In this document: positions 25,569 through 34,358 of the stretch, one piece after another
Numbering within the stretch: position 1 is the stretch's first letter
Layout: every line of letters begins with the position of its first letter
Origin: Tessaracoccus timonensis
Lineage (GTDB): Bacteria > Actinomycetota > Actinomycetes > Propionibacteriales > Propionibacteriaceae
NCBI RefSeq assembly: GCF_900343145.1
Contig: NZ_LT996886.1
Location: forward strand, 1,116,001-1,180,000
Length of the DNA: 64,000 bases
Reading direction: 5' to 3'
Notes under the pieces: model-generated
Database searches by the model: none
What the model saw: only the letters and a program-made list of their open reading frames with translations
What the model was told of the DNA's origin: nothing
Translations under genes and position numbers: made by a program

Positions 25569-28498
25569 CGGTACCTACTTCCCGGCAGCGCCTTCGTCGA
25601 ATCTGCGAGTGGGGTGGGGGCGCGGTCTTGCAGCTGGTGGGTGTCGATGCCCGAGCCTAGGCTGCGTGCAAGGTCGAGCAGGGTGCCCACGACGACGAGG
25701 TACACGCCGATGTCGAACACCGTTGACGTTACGAGGTGCAGCTCGCCCATGAGGAAGTACTCCCGGCCGAAGAGCGTGATGGTGTCGGGGCCCGGCAGGT
25801 TGAGGTACACGTCGTAGCTTTGGAAGATCGCGCCACCGAAGAAGACGGGTGTGATGGCGGTGCCGATCGCCAGGAGCAGGCCGGTGCCCAGGAGGCGGCC
25901 TGCGTCGAAGGGGACGGCGTCGTCGAGCTCGTGGCGGCCGGCGGACAGGTAGCGCGTCATGAGCGCCATGCCCGCGACGAGACCGCCCGCGAAACCGCCG
26001 CCGGGCTCGTTGTGGCCGGCGATGAGCAGGTAGACGCTCATCAGCACCAGCAGCCAGAACAGGAACCGCGTGACCACCTCGAAGATCAGCGAACGGGCGA
26101 ACGGTGACATCGTCTGACCGGCGCGCAGCCAGACCGCGGGCGACGTGTCCGCTTCGATCTGGCGCTCGTCGGATGCCAGCGACAGCGTGGGCTTGACCTC
26201 GCCCGCGCGGGTTTGGAGGAAGATCAGCGACGCCACGCCCGTCGCCGCGATGACGAGCACGGAGATCTCGCCGAACGTGTCCCAGGCACGGGTGTCGACG
26301 AGGGCGACGTTCACGATGTTGTGCCCGAAACCGATCTCGTAGGCGGCCGTGTACCAGGCTTTCGAGACGGGAGCATTGAGGCGTGCACCGGCCGCGACGA
26401 GCGCGATCAGCGTGACTGTCGTCCCCACCGCCGCGGCGAGCAGCACCCGCCACCACCGCGACGAGCTGAGCGGGCGGTTGGTGAAGTAGCGAGGAAGCTT
26501 GCGCACGACGAGCACGAACACCACGAGCGAGACCGTCTCGACGAGCAGCTGGGTGAGGGCGAGGTCTGGTGCGCCCCACATCACGAACAGCAATGCCAGG
26601 CCGTACCCCGTCGCGCCGGTGAGCATGATGCCACGCACGCGCCCGCGGGATTTCGCGGCGCCTAACGCGGCTGCGACGATCACGCAGCACACCGCGAGCT
26701 GGGAGAGAGAATCGCCCCAGCGCACGTGCGGCCAGAAGCGGATGTCCATGAGCGCCACGACGCTCAACACCACGAAGGTGACGAGGATAGTGCCCAGGTA
26801 GACCGGCAGCGAACCGCGCTGGATGCGGGCGGTCGTCTCCACCGCGAGGCGGTCGAGAAGGCGCATCGAGGCGTGGTACATGTCCTCCATCGATGTCGAC
26901 TTCGGGAACGTGGCCTGAATGCGCGCGATGTCGGAGCGGAATAGGAACAGCGCCACGCCGGAGATCAACGCGATCACCGACATGATCAGCGGGGCGGTCA
27001 CACCGTGCCATAAGGCGAAGCCATGCGGCTGTTCGCCCAGCTTGACCGTATCCGCGTGCATTGTCAGCGCCGTCGTGAGCGGGGCGCCGAGAAAACCGCC
27101 CGCCAGTGACGCCGCCGCGAGCAGGCCGGGAATGGCGGTCATCGTCACCGCGGGGGAGTGCCACTGGAGTTCAGGCGCGCCGTCCTTCGACGCGAACGCG
27201 CCCCACCACCAGCGCAGCGAGTACGCGACGGTGAGGGCCGAACCGAAGACGAGCGCGGTGGCCAGGAACATGCCTGCGAGCGGAGTGATGGCGTACTGAT
27301 CGCCGCGCACGAGGTACACGATGGACTCGAACGCCGACTCCTTGGTGACGAAGCCGATGAGTGGCGGCATGCCAGCCATGGAGAGGGCAGCGAGGCCACC
27401 CACCGTCGCGAGGATGGGAGCGCGACGTCCTACGCCGCTCAGCTGGGTGAGGTCGCGGGTGCCCGAGCTGTGGTCGATGATGCCGACCGTCATGAACAGC
27501 GTCGACTTGAACAGCGAGTGCGCCACCACCATGCCGAGCCCGGCCAGCATGCCGGCGCGCGTGCCCATGCCCACCAGCAGCACCATGAAGCCCAGCTGGG
27601 AGACGGTGCCGTAGGCGAGCAGCAGCTTGAGGTCGGTTTGCCGAAGTGCCCGCCAACCGCCGACGACCATCGTCGCCGCACCGAGCACCAACACCGTCGG
27701 GCGCCAGTACGGCACGTCGGAGAACGCCGGCGCGAGCACCGCGACGAGGTACACGCCGGCCTTCACCATGGCGGCGGCATGGAGGTATGCGGAGATGGGG
27801 GTGGGTGCAGCCATCGCGCCCGGCAACCAGAAGTGGAAAGGGATCAGCGCCGATTTGGTGAGCGCCCCGACGAGCATCATGAGCGCGCCAGCGCCGGCGA
27901 GGGGAGTGAGCGGAGGGTTGTCGACGATGGCGCTCAGCGAATAGGTGCCCGCCTGGTGTCCGAGCGCGACGATGCCGAGCAGCATGGTGAGGCCACCCGC
28001 GGTGGTGACCACCATGGCGGTGTACGCGGCGCCGCGGTTTGCCCGTCGGGTGGGGTCGTGGCCGATGAGGAGGTAAGAAAATATGGTGGTGAGTTCCCAG
28101 AAGATGAACAGCACCACGAGGTTATCAGCCGTGACAAGGCCAATCATCGCCCCAGCGAAGGCCAGGAGGACGCCGCCGGAGAGGTTCGGCATCCTGTCAT
28201 CGAAGTACCAGCGGCAATACAGCAGCACGAGCACGCCGATGACGGAGACGATCAACCCCAGCAGCCACTGGATGAGCCCGATGCGGAAATGCAGCTGGAC
28301 GTCCAGGCTGGGTATCCATTGGTACGTCTCGGTGAGCGCGCCGCCGGCGAGCACCGTCGGGGCGTGGGCAATGAGGTAGGCCGCGGTGGCGAGTGGGGGA
28401 AGCGCGAGGATGAAGAACGTCCGGGTGCGGAGGATGCGGGACAGGGCGGGCGTCGCCATCGCCAGGATCGCGTGAGCGGTGAGCAGAGCGATCAGCAC
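25565..28498 (-). CDS. mrpA: Na+/H+ antiporter subunit A fused to subunit B
   Basis: 977 residues with some 20 helices. Residues 1-760 are MrpA (NuoL-like; ELTTIFSYLLIGHDPTRRANRGAAY, ALTKSALIPFHFWLPGAMAAPTPISAYLHAA-type segment, then the DUF4040 part). Residues about 815-955 are an MnhB domain with NEPGGGFAGGLVAGMAL. The A/B fusion is common in actinobacteria and means no separate mrpB gene is needed. GTG start at 28498; first gene of the operon. Confidence 0.95.
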   Translation of the reverse strand: MLIALLTAHAILAMATPALSRILRTRTFFILALPPLATAAYLIAHAPTVLAGGALTETYQWIPSLDVQLHFRIGLIQWLLGLIVSVIGVLVLLYCRWYFDDRMPNLSGGVLLAFAGAMIGLVTADNLVVLFIFWELTTIFSYLLIGHDPTRRANRGAAYTAMVVTTAGGLTMLLGIVALGHQAGTYSLSAIVDNPPLTPLAGAGALMMLVGALTKSALIPFHFWLPGAMAAPTPISAYLHAAAMVKAGVYLVAVLAPAFSDVPYWRPTVLVLGAATMVVGGWRALRQTDLKLLLAYGTVSQLGFMVLLVGMGTRAGMLAGLGMVVAHSLFKSTLFMTVGIIDHSSGTRDLTQLSGVGRRAPILATVGGLAALSMAGMPPLIGFVTKESAFESIVYLVRGDQYAITPLAGMFLATALVFGSALTVAYSLRWWWGAFASKDGAPELQWHSPAVTMTAIPGLLAAASLAGGFLGAPLTTALTMHADTVKLGEQPHGFALWHGVTAPLIMSVIALISGVALFLFRSDIARIQATFPKSTSMEDMYHASMRLLDRLAVETTARIQRGSLPVYLGTILVTFVVLSVVALMDIRFWPHVRWGDSLSQLAVCCVIVAAALGAAKSRGRVRGIMLTGATGYGLALLFVMWGAPDLALTQLLVETVSLVVFVLVVRKLPRYFTNRPLSSSRWWRVLLAAAVGTTVTLIALVAAGARLNAPVSKAWYTAAYEIGFGHNIVNVALVDTRAWDTFGEISVLVIAATGVASLIFLQTRAGEVKPTLSLASDERQIEADTSPAVWLRAGQTMSPFARSLIFEVVTRFLFWLLVLMSVYLLIAGHNEPGGGFAGGLVAGMALMTRYLSAGRHELDDAVPFDAGRLLGTGLLLAIGTAITPVFFGGAIFQSYDVYLNLPGPDTITLFGREYFLMGELHLVTSTVFDIGVYLVVVGTLLDLARSLGSGIDTHQLQDRAPTPLADSTKALPGSRYR

Positions 28499-28647
28499 AC
28501 GATTCCTCTCTCCCGTCGCGCCTAAGACGTTGTCAGCCTATCGGCCGCATGGCGGGCGTTCAATGAAGTTTCATCTCTTGGATGGGGTGGGCGGGTGCCG
28601 CTGGTGGTCGTTGATGCCGTTGACTGCCGGGCTGGGTTCGCCGAACG

Positions 28648-28730
28648 AAACTGCAAAACTCGCCAACAGTTGAAGCGCTGACGCGTGATTGTCACGGGAG
28701 ACGATCGACTGTTGGCGAGTTTTGCAGTTT
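28648..28730. terminator. Long hairpin downstream of the methyltransferase gene
   Basis: Perfect 23-bp arms at 28648-28670 and 28708-28730, containing AAACTGCAAAACTCGCCAAC, with a 37-base loop. On the minus strand it starts 10 bases after the methyltransferase stop and lies between it and mrpA. There is no clear T-run; it resembles the other long hairpins of this window in size and placement but not in sequence. Confidence 0.55.
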
Positions 28731-28739
28731 TCATTGACG

Positions 28740-29321
28740 CTACGTCCGCTGCCAGGTGGCGAGGTAGCGGAAGGTGCCGACGCGCTCCCATGTTGAGCCC
28801 TCGAGGTACTCGCTGAAGAGTTGACGGGTCTCGTCCCAGCTCAGTTGGGGCTCCGCCTCCGGCACGTCGGGGTGCCAGAGTTGCTTGCCACGCTCCCGCC
28901 ATTTCGCCGTGGCAGCGTCTTTTGCTGCGGCGGCGAAGTCCGCCATCGACTTGTCCGCGGCCAGCCCCACCACGACGATGCGCCCGCCGGGGCGCAGCAC
29001 GCGGCGCATTTCACTGAGCACCAGACCCTGCTCGCGGTTGTGGTGCAGCGCCGCCACCGCGACCGCCGCGTCGAAAGAGTCGTAGCCGTACGGCAGGTTG
29101 TTCGCATCGGCGAGTTCGAAATGCGCGCCGGGCACATCGTCGGGGAGTGTGCCGGGGCTACGGTCAATACCCACCACTTCGTGGCCTTGCTCCGCGAGGT
29201 AGCGAGCGAGGGTGCCGTCGCCGCAGCCCACGTCGAGCACCACCTTGCAGTCGGCGATCAGCTCGGCCACCTGCGGGTACAGCTCGGAGTTGTGGTTCCA
29301 CTGCGACGCGAAAGGATGCAT
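28740..29321 (-). CDS. Class I SAM-dependent methyltransferase
   Basis: 193 residues. SAM motif I is VVLDVGCGDGTLARYLAEQG (about residues 31-50), with GIDRSPG as the acidic end of strand 2 and the Methyltransf_11 pattern DAAVAVAALHHNREQ and MRRVLRPGGRIVVVG. Substrate not identifiable. Monocistronic. Confidence 0.85.
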   Translation of the reverse strand: MHPFASQWNHNSELYPQVAELIADCKVVLDVGCGDGTLARYLAEQGHEVVGIDRSPGTLPDDVPGAHFELADANNLPYGYDSFDAAVAVAALHHNREQGLVLSEMRRVLRPGGRIVVVGLAADKSMADFAAAAKDAATAKWRERGKQLWHPDVPEAEPQLSWDETRQLFSEYLEGSTWERVGTFRYLATWQRT

Positions 29322-29384
29322 GGCCTGATCCTAGATGCCCGCCGGCGCCAGCCCCGACGAGCGACGTCGCCCTAGACTGGCGGC

Positions 29385-30167
29385 ATGTCGTTCCCCGTCG
29401 GTGCCCATGTCAATTCCCCTAACCCGCTCGACGATGCCCGCGAGCTGGGCGTCGAGGTGGTCCAACTCGTGCTAGGCGACCCGCAGAGCTGGAAGAAACC
29501 CACCTTCCATCAGCCCGGCCTGAAGGAAGAAGCCGCGGCCGCTGGCGTGCAGCTGTTCGTGCATTCTCCGTTCATCATCAACGTCGCGTCCACCAACAAC
29601 CGCATCCGCGTGCCCAGCCGCCGGGTACTGCAGCAGCATGTCGACGCGGCGGCGGAAATCGGCGCGCGAGGAGTCGTGGTGCACGGCGGGCACGTGACCG
29701 CCGACGACGACCCCGCCGTCGGTGTGGAGAATTGGCGTAAATGCGTCGACGGGTTGGAGCTGCCGGTGCCGATCCTCATCGAGAACACCGCAGGCGGCAA
29801 GCACGCGATGACGCGCTACCTGGAGTCGCTCGCGGCCTTGTGGGACGGGCTTCGCGGCAGCGAGAACTTCGCGCAAGTCGGGTTCTGCTTCGACACCTGC
29901 CACGCGTTCGCGGCGGGCCTCGACACGTCGAGCGTCGTCGACGATATCCGCGCCATCACCGGGCGCATCGACCTGGTGCACCTCAACGACTCGCAGCGCC
30001 CCGCCGGCTCGGGTGCCGACCGTCACGCCAACCTGGGCGAAGGGCTGATTCCGGCCGACGAACTCGTCGCCATGGTGCGGGCTGCTGAGGCGCCGGCCGT
30101 CTTAGAAACCCCCGGCGGCGTACCGGAGCACACCCGCGACTTGGAGTGGATCCATGCCCGCCTGTGA
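29385..30167 (+). CDS. nfo: Deoxyribonuclease IV (apurinic/apyrimidinic endonuclease)
   Basis: 260 residues. Endonuclease IV TIM barrel: VHSPFIINVAS, HGGHVT, ENTAGGK, GFCFDTCHAFAAG and VHLNDSQRPAGSGADRHANLGEG carry the His/Asp/Glu residues that bind three zinc ions. It cleaves DNA 5' to abasic sites in base excision repair. The stop overlaps the HAD gene by 14 bases, so the two are co-transcribed. Confidence 0.93.
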   Translation: MSFPVGAHVNSPNPLDDARELGVEVVQLVLGDPQSWKKPTFHQPGLKEEAAAAGVQLFVHSPFIINVASTNNRIRVPSRRVLQQHVDAAAEIGARGVVVHGGHVTADDDPAVGVENWRKCVDGLELPVPILIENTAGGKHAMTRYLESLAALWDGLRGSENFAQVGFCFDTCHAFAAGLDTSSVVDDIRAITGRIDLVHLNDSQRPAGSGADRHANLGEGLIPADELVAMVRAAEAPAVLETPGGVPEHTRDLEWIHARL

Positions 30168-30969
30168 ACGCCCCGCGCTGGTGGCCACCGACCTCGATGG
30201 CACGCTGCTGCGCGACGATAAGTCGGTGAGCCAGTACACCCGCGACGTGCTGCGTCGGGTGGCTGACAAGGGCATTCGCATCGTCCCCGTCACGGCGCGG
30301 CAGCGCTACGGCCTCATCCCGATCGCGGAGGCGGCCGGGCTCAGCGGCCTCGGAATCTGCGCCAACGGGGCGGCAGTGGTGGACATCGCCACCGGCGACG
30401 TGCAGCTCACCCGCCCCATCCCCGCCGACGAGGTGGCCCGCCTCGTGGGAGCCGTCAAACAGGCGGACCCTCGGGTGCTGTTCGCGACGATCGGGCCGGA
30501 GGGCGAGTGGTTCCGTGCGGAGGCCGAATACATCGAGGGCTCGCAGTTTTCCGACCACAACCTGGCGCCGTCGGAGATGACGATCGTCAGCCAGGAAGGC
30601 CTGGCGGCGGAGTGCTCCAAGGTGGTGCTGCGTTGCCCTGGCGAGCCCGCGACGGTGACCCTCGAGCGCCTGCGTCACGAGATCGGCGCTTGCGTGGCGA
30701 CGACGTCGGGGGCGCCGATGGTGGAGGTGATGGCGCCGGGGGTGTCGAAGTCGAGCACGCTCGAAGTGCTGTGCGCGCGGCTGGGAGTGGTGCGCGAGCA
30801 GGTGTGGGCGTTCGGCGATGCCGCCAACGACGTCGACATGTTGCGCTGGGCGGGCACGGCCTTCGCGGTGGAGAACGCCTGCGACGAGGTGCGCGCGGTG
30901 GCTGCGCACGTCGTCGGGTCGAATGAACACGACGGGGTGGCGCGCCAGCTGGCGACGTTGCTGGAGTGA
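30154..30969 (+). CDS. Cof-type HAD hydrolase
   Basis: 271 residues. HAD motif I is ATDLDGTLLRDDK with the nucleophilic Asp, motif II lies in VPVTARQRYG, the lysine of motif III is in GVSKSSTLEVLC, and motif IV is AFGDAANDVDML. These cytoplasmic enzymes dephosphorylate sugar phosphates, flavin or pyridoxal phosphates; the substrate here is unknown. Confidence 0.9.
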   Translation: MPACERPALVATDLDGTLLRDDKSVSQYTRDVLRRVADKGIRIVPVTARQRYGLIPIAEAAGLSGLGICANGAAVVDIATGDVQLTRPIPADEVARLVGAVKQADPRVLFATIGPEGEWFRAEAEYIEGSQFSDHNLAPSEMTIVSQEGLAAECSKVVLRCPGEPATVTLERLRHEIGACVATTSGAPMVEVMAPGVSKSSTLEVLCARLGVVREQVWAFGDAANDVDMLRWAGTAFAVENACDEVRAVAAHVVGSNEHDGVARQLATLLE

Positions 30970-31045
30970 TCGGAAAGCGCGCCGGGCTTGGAGGAACCCA
31001 GTAACGTTACGGTTGCGTAGGTTTCGGTACCCGAGGAGGAACACG

Positions 31046-32881
31046 GTGACCCAAGACAGCCCCCACATTCTGAAGCGGCACGGCAAGGCCGGCTCGACGC
31101 GGCACGTCATCGCGCGCTTCCGCCAGGTGGCCGGCGAGCTGCCGCAGCGCGTCGCCACGCGCATTCGCCGCGACGATCAGTGGGAAGACCAGACCTATGC
31201 CCAGCTGCTCGAGAAGGTGAACAGGGTCGGCCAGGGGCTGCTCGACGCCGGCGTCGAGGTGGGCGACCGCGTCGGGCTGTTCGCGCCGAACTGTCCGGAG
31301 TGGACGGAGGTCGACTTCGGCATCAACACCATCCGCGGCGTCACCGTGCCGCTGTACTCCACGTCGACGCCCGAGCAGATTGCGCACATCGTCTCGGATT
31401 CGCAGATGCGCACGATCATCGTCGGTGGCGAGAGTGAAGCCCGGCGGGTGATCGCGGCCCGGGAGATCGCTCCGATGCCGCCCATCGTGACGCTCACCGA
31501 CTACGCGTCGCGCCCCGATGATGTGCAGCTCTACTCCGACCTCCTCAGGGCACCGACGGCCGCCCTCGAGGAGCGCTTTGCGTCGGCCGAGCCGGCCGAC
31601 TTGTCCGCGCTGGTGTACACGTCGGGGACGACGGGTTCGCCCAAGGGCGTGATGCTGTCGCACTTCGCGCTGTGCGCGGAAAATGATGCGCTGGAGGAGT
31701 TCTTCGAGTTCGGGTCGGAGGAGTCGTCGTTGTGTTTCCTCCCGCTCAGCCACGCGCTGGAACGCGCGTGGACGTGCGTGGTGCTGATGCACGGCTGCAT
31801 GAACGTCTATGTGGCGAATCCGCGAGAGATTGCGCAGCAGATGGTGCTCGCGAAGACAACGATGATGGTGTCGGTGCCCAAGTTGTACGAGCAGGTGTTC
31901 GCCACCGCGCACCAGAAGGTGCAGTCGTCGCCGGTGAAGCGGGCGATCTTCAGCTGGGCGCTGCGGGTGGGCCGCCACAACCAGTACGCGTTCCGTGCCG
32001 GACGAAAGCCTGGCGTGTGGTTGCGGCTGCAGCGGGCGCTGGCCGACAAGCTCGTGTACCGCTCGGTGCGGGATGCGCTGGGTGGGCCGAAGTCGGTGCT
32101 CGCGTGCGGTGGGGCGCCGCTGCGTCCGGAGATCGAGGAGTTTTTCTCGACGGTCGGGCTGCCGTTGCGCGTCGGGTATGGGCTCACCGAGGCCGCGCCG
32201 CTGGCTTCGTTCAACTCGCCCACCGACTTCAAGATCGGCACCGTCGGCAAGGTGATGCCGGGCGGCGAGATGCGCGTCGGGGAGCTCGGCGAGCTGCTGT
32301 ATCGCGGGCCGAACCTCATGGACGGCTACTGGAATCAGCCCGAGGCGACGGCTGAAGCCATCGACGAGGACGGCTGGCTGCATACCGGCGACGTGGGGTA
32401 CATCGATACCCAGGGGTTCATCACGATCACCGATCGGCTGAAGGACATCATCGTCACGCTTGGCGGCAAGAACGTCGCGCCGCAGCCTATCGAGGGGCTC
32501 ATTTTGGCCGATCCGCTGTTCGAGCACGCGGTGCTGATCGGCGACACCCGCCCCTTCGTGACGCTGCTGGTGAAGCCGTCGCTGGCGGGCGTCGAGGAGC
32601 TCGGGCAGCGGCTCCAGTGGCCCGGCGAGGTGAAGGATTGGCTGCAGAGCAGCGAGCTGCTCGCGGAGCTGCGTCGACGGGTGGGTGAGCTCACCGCGAT
32701 GCTGCCTACGCAGGATCAGCCGAAGGAAACTGAGGTGCTCCAAGACGAGTTCACGATGGATAACGGTCTCCTCACGCCGACGCTGAAGGTGCGCCGTCGG
32801 GAAGTGGAGAAGCGGTTCAAGGAGCGCATCGACTCCATGTATGAGCGCTTGGAAGCGCTGCGGCGTGGCCAAAGCAAGTAG
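31046..32881 (+). CDS. Long-chain fatty acid--CoA ligase
   Basis: 611 residues, FadD15/ACSL type. AMP-binding motif YTSGTTGSPKGVMLSH, YGLTEAAPL and GDVGYIDTQGFITITDRLKDII with the late GGKNVAPQPIE region are all present. It activates fatty acids to acyl-CoA. GTG 31046 is chosen because GAGGAGGA lies upstream; the open frame extends further up into the HAD gene. It may supply acyl-CoA for the lipid genes elsewhere in the window. Confidence 0.92.
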   Translation: MTQDSPHILKRHGKAGSTRHVIARFRQVAGELPQRVATRIRRDDQWEDQTYAQLLEKVNRVGQGLLDAGVEVGDRVGLFAPNCPEWTEVDFGINTIRGVTVPLYSTSTPEQIAHIVSDSQMRTIIVGGESEARRVIAAREIAPMPPIVTLTDYASRPDDVQLYSDLLRAPTAALEERFASAEPADLSALVYTSGTTGSPKGVMLSHFALCAENDALEEFFEFGSEESSLCFLPLSHALERAWTCVVLMHGCMNVYVANPREIAQQMVLAKTTMMVSVPKLYEQVFATAHQKVQSSPVKRAIFSWALRVGRHNQYAFRAGRKPGVWLRLQRALADKLVYRSVRDALGGPKSVLACGGAPLRPEIEEFFSTVGLPLRVGYGLTEAAPLASFNSPTDFKIGTVGKVMPGGEMRVGELGELLYRGPNLMDGYWNQPEATAEAIDEDGWLHTGDVGYIDTQGFITITDRLKDIIVTLGGKNVAPQPIEGLILADPLFEHAVLIGDTRPFVTLLVKPSLAGVEELGQRLQWPGEVKDWLQSSELLAELRRRVGELTAMLPTQDQPKETEVLQDEFTMDNGLLTPTLKVRRREVEKRFKERIDSMYERLEALRRGQSK

Positions 32882-33212
32882 CCCGCCCGCGCGGGTGTGG
32901 TGGTCGACATGGCTGGCCGTGGTGTGCTGGGCGCTGCTGGTGCTCGTCGCGGTCGTGCCTGCCGTGCTGGGGTTTGCCGTAACGGCGTTCTACACCGTCG
33001 ATACCGTCTCGGGCACCGATTTGTCGGTGGAACAGGGGCAGCCGCCTGCTTGGCTGCGGGTGCTGTGCGCGGTGGGGCTCGTCGGGGCGCTCGCGCTGCC
33101 GGTGTTTGTCGCGCGGTGGGCGCGCAAGCAGTGGCTCGGATGGTTTCTCGTCGGCTGGATGATCACCGGCGTGGTGCTGATCATCGGGCTGGCAATGTTC
33201 GGCATCGTCTAA
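32865..33212 (+). CDS. Small two- or three-helix membrane protein
   Basis: 115 residues from GTG 32865, overlapping the acyl-CoA ligase by 17 bases; an in-frame ATG at 32841 is the alternative. Hydrophobic segments at about 12-40, 65-85 and 95-113. No recognisable family. The overlap suggests co-translation with the ligase. Confidence 0.6.
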   Translation: MAKASSPPARVWWSTWLAVVCWALLVLVAVVPAVLGFAVTAFYTVDTVSGTDLSVEQGQPPAWLRVLCAVGLVGALALPVFVARWARKQWLGWFLVGWMITGVVLIIGLAMFGIV

Positions 33213-33242
33213 CGCGCGGGTCCGGTATGGGAAGATGACCGT

Positions 33243-33623
33243 ATGGGTTTGTTGGACTTCCTGAGCAAGCGCTCCTCATCAGGGCTCACGATTGAGGAGA
33301 CGCTCATCGCGCTCTCGAAGGGGGCGGTGCTCATCGACGTGCGCACCCCGCATGAGTACGAGGCCGGGCACGCGCCCGGTGCGCGGCCGGTCGACCCCAA
33401 GGAGCTCAAGAAAAACCCACTCGACGCGATCCACGGCGACGATCCCCTGGCCGAGCGCGACGCCGCCATCATCGTCATCTGCGACAACGGGCTGCGCTCA
33501 TCGATGGTGGCCGCGCAGCTTCGTCAAGCCGGGCTGCTGGCCGAATCTGTCGCCGGCGGGCTGATCGCCTGGGGTAAAGACGGCAACCCCATCCTGCCCG
33601 GGAAATATCGACGGCGACGGTAA
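33243..33623 (+). CDS. Single-domain rhodanese
   Basis: 126 residues. Rhodanese signature VLIDVRTPHEYEAGHAPGARPVD and the active-site loop CDNGLRS with Cys80. Such proteins carry sulfane sulfur between cytoplasmic partners. A family B palindromic repeat starts at the base after its TAA stop. Confidence 0.9.
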   Translation: MGLLDFLSKRSSSGLTIEETLIALSKGAVLIDVRTPHEYEAGHAPGARPVDPKELKKNPLDAIHGDDPLAERDAAIIVICDNGLRSSMVAAQLRQAGLLAESVAGGLIAWGKDGNPILPGKYRRRR

Positions 33624-33685
33624 CCGTCGAAGCCTCAAGATAGATCAAGTTCGTGGCTCGTCTACCCGCCACGAACTTGATCTAT
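33624..33685. repeat. Family B palindromic repeat, copy 2 (3' side of the toxin gene)
   Basis: A 13-base lead CCGTCGAAGCCTC, then arms 33640-33656 and 33669-33685 (core ATAGATCAAGTTCGTGG) around a 12-base loop CTCGTCTACCCG. It begins directly after the rhodanese stop, and the toxin stop codon lies in its right arm. Lead, arms and loop recur almost identically at 34286-34350, so the toxin-antitoxin pair is framed by direct copies. Confidence 0.85.
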
Positions 33686-34002
33686 GTTTCAGCGTGGCGT
33701 TGGAGCCAGTAGCCAGGCTTTCGACGTTGGTGTGCATAGGCGAGAACCAGGATGGAATCGCTGTCAACGGTGTAGATGATCCGATAAGGAAAGCGCCGAA
33801 TTCGTTTGCTGCGAATCAACGTCCCGTCGGCGGTGGTGGTGAATAGCGGACCGGCATGTGGCCACGCCGCGAGTTCGAGCCGCGCAGACTGGGCACATTC
33901 CATAAACGCTAGACCGATACCGGGCTCCTGGTCCTCGTACCAGCGCACAGCATCATCGAATTCAGCTACTGCGGCTGGATGCTCGCGCTGCGGCAGGTTC
34001 AT
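33682..34002 (-). CDS. RelE/ParE-family toxin
   Basis: 106 residues, normal size for the superfamily. FDDAVRWYEDQEPGIGLAFMECAQSA, RRFPYRIIYTVDSDSILVLAYAHQRRKPGYW is the typical ParE/RelE fold ending. Either gyrase or mRNA could be its target; the sequence does not decide. Its ATG overlaps the antitoxin TGA by 4 bases. Its last codons run into a palindromic repeat. Confidence 0.85.
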   Translation of the reverse strand: MNLPQREHPAAVAEFDDAVRWYEDQEPGIGLAFMECAQSARLELAAWPHAGPLFTTTADGTLIRSKRIRRFPYRIIYTVDSDSILVLAYAHQRRKPGYWLQRHAET

Positions 34003-34232
34003 TGGCGCAACGATGCGCGTAGGCGAGCGTAATGCTCGTCCGCATCTTCCAGCTCGACTGCGTCACGACGAATTTCTGCTAGGCGGCGGGAAGCTTCGCG
34101 GCGCCAGGCAGCGTCGGAAGCGGTGGCAGCTTCGTCGTCGAGGCTTTCAAAGAGGGCATTCGCGACCACCGCGCGCTGGTCGGCGTCGAGAGCGAGGGCA
34201 TCGCGTAGTAGGGCCTCGGCGGTGGTCGTCAT
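33999..34232 (-). CDS. Addiction-module antitoxin
   Basis: 77 residues. ALLRDALALDADQRAVVANALFESLDD is the opening of the short addiction-module antitoxins that pair with ParE/RelE toxins (PF09720-like); the C-terminal half is charged and helical, expected to wrap the toxin. ATG 34232 chosen; the frame upstream only runs through the repeat. Antitoxin precedes toxin, the standard order. Confidence 0.8.
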   Translation of the reverse strand: MTTTAEALLRDALALDADQRAVVANALFESLDDEAATASDAAWRREASRRLAEIRRDAVELEDADEHYARLRASLRQ

Positions 34233-34285
34233 GTCTCGGAGTGTACCTGCCAGGAGGAGCGAGATGCTGAGATCTTTAGATGCAG

Positions 34286-34350
34286 CCGTCGAAGCCTCAA
34301 GATAGATCAAGTTCGTGGTGCGTCTACCCGCCACGAACTTGATCTATCTT
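34286..34350. repeat. Family B palindromic repeat, copy 3 (5' side of the antitoxin gene)
   Basis: CCGTCGAAGCCTC lead, then perfect 20-bp arms 34299-34318 and 34331-34350 around TGCGTCTACCCG. The first 33 bases are identical to copy 2 at 33624. It ends 9 bases from the stop of the acetyltransferase gene on the minus strand, so it may terminate that transcript. Confidence 0.85.
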
Positions 34351-34358
34351 TGTCCCGA

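Noticed and set aside
27158-28525. Long plus-strand frame opposite mrpA
   Set aside because: Shadow of a membrane protein gene, unnatural Glu/His/Arg composition.
33624-34350. Integron attC sites around the toxin-antitoxin pair
   Set aside because: The repeats are simple palindromes without the L/R box pattern or extrahelical bases, and no integrase is nearby.
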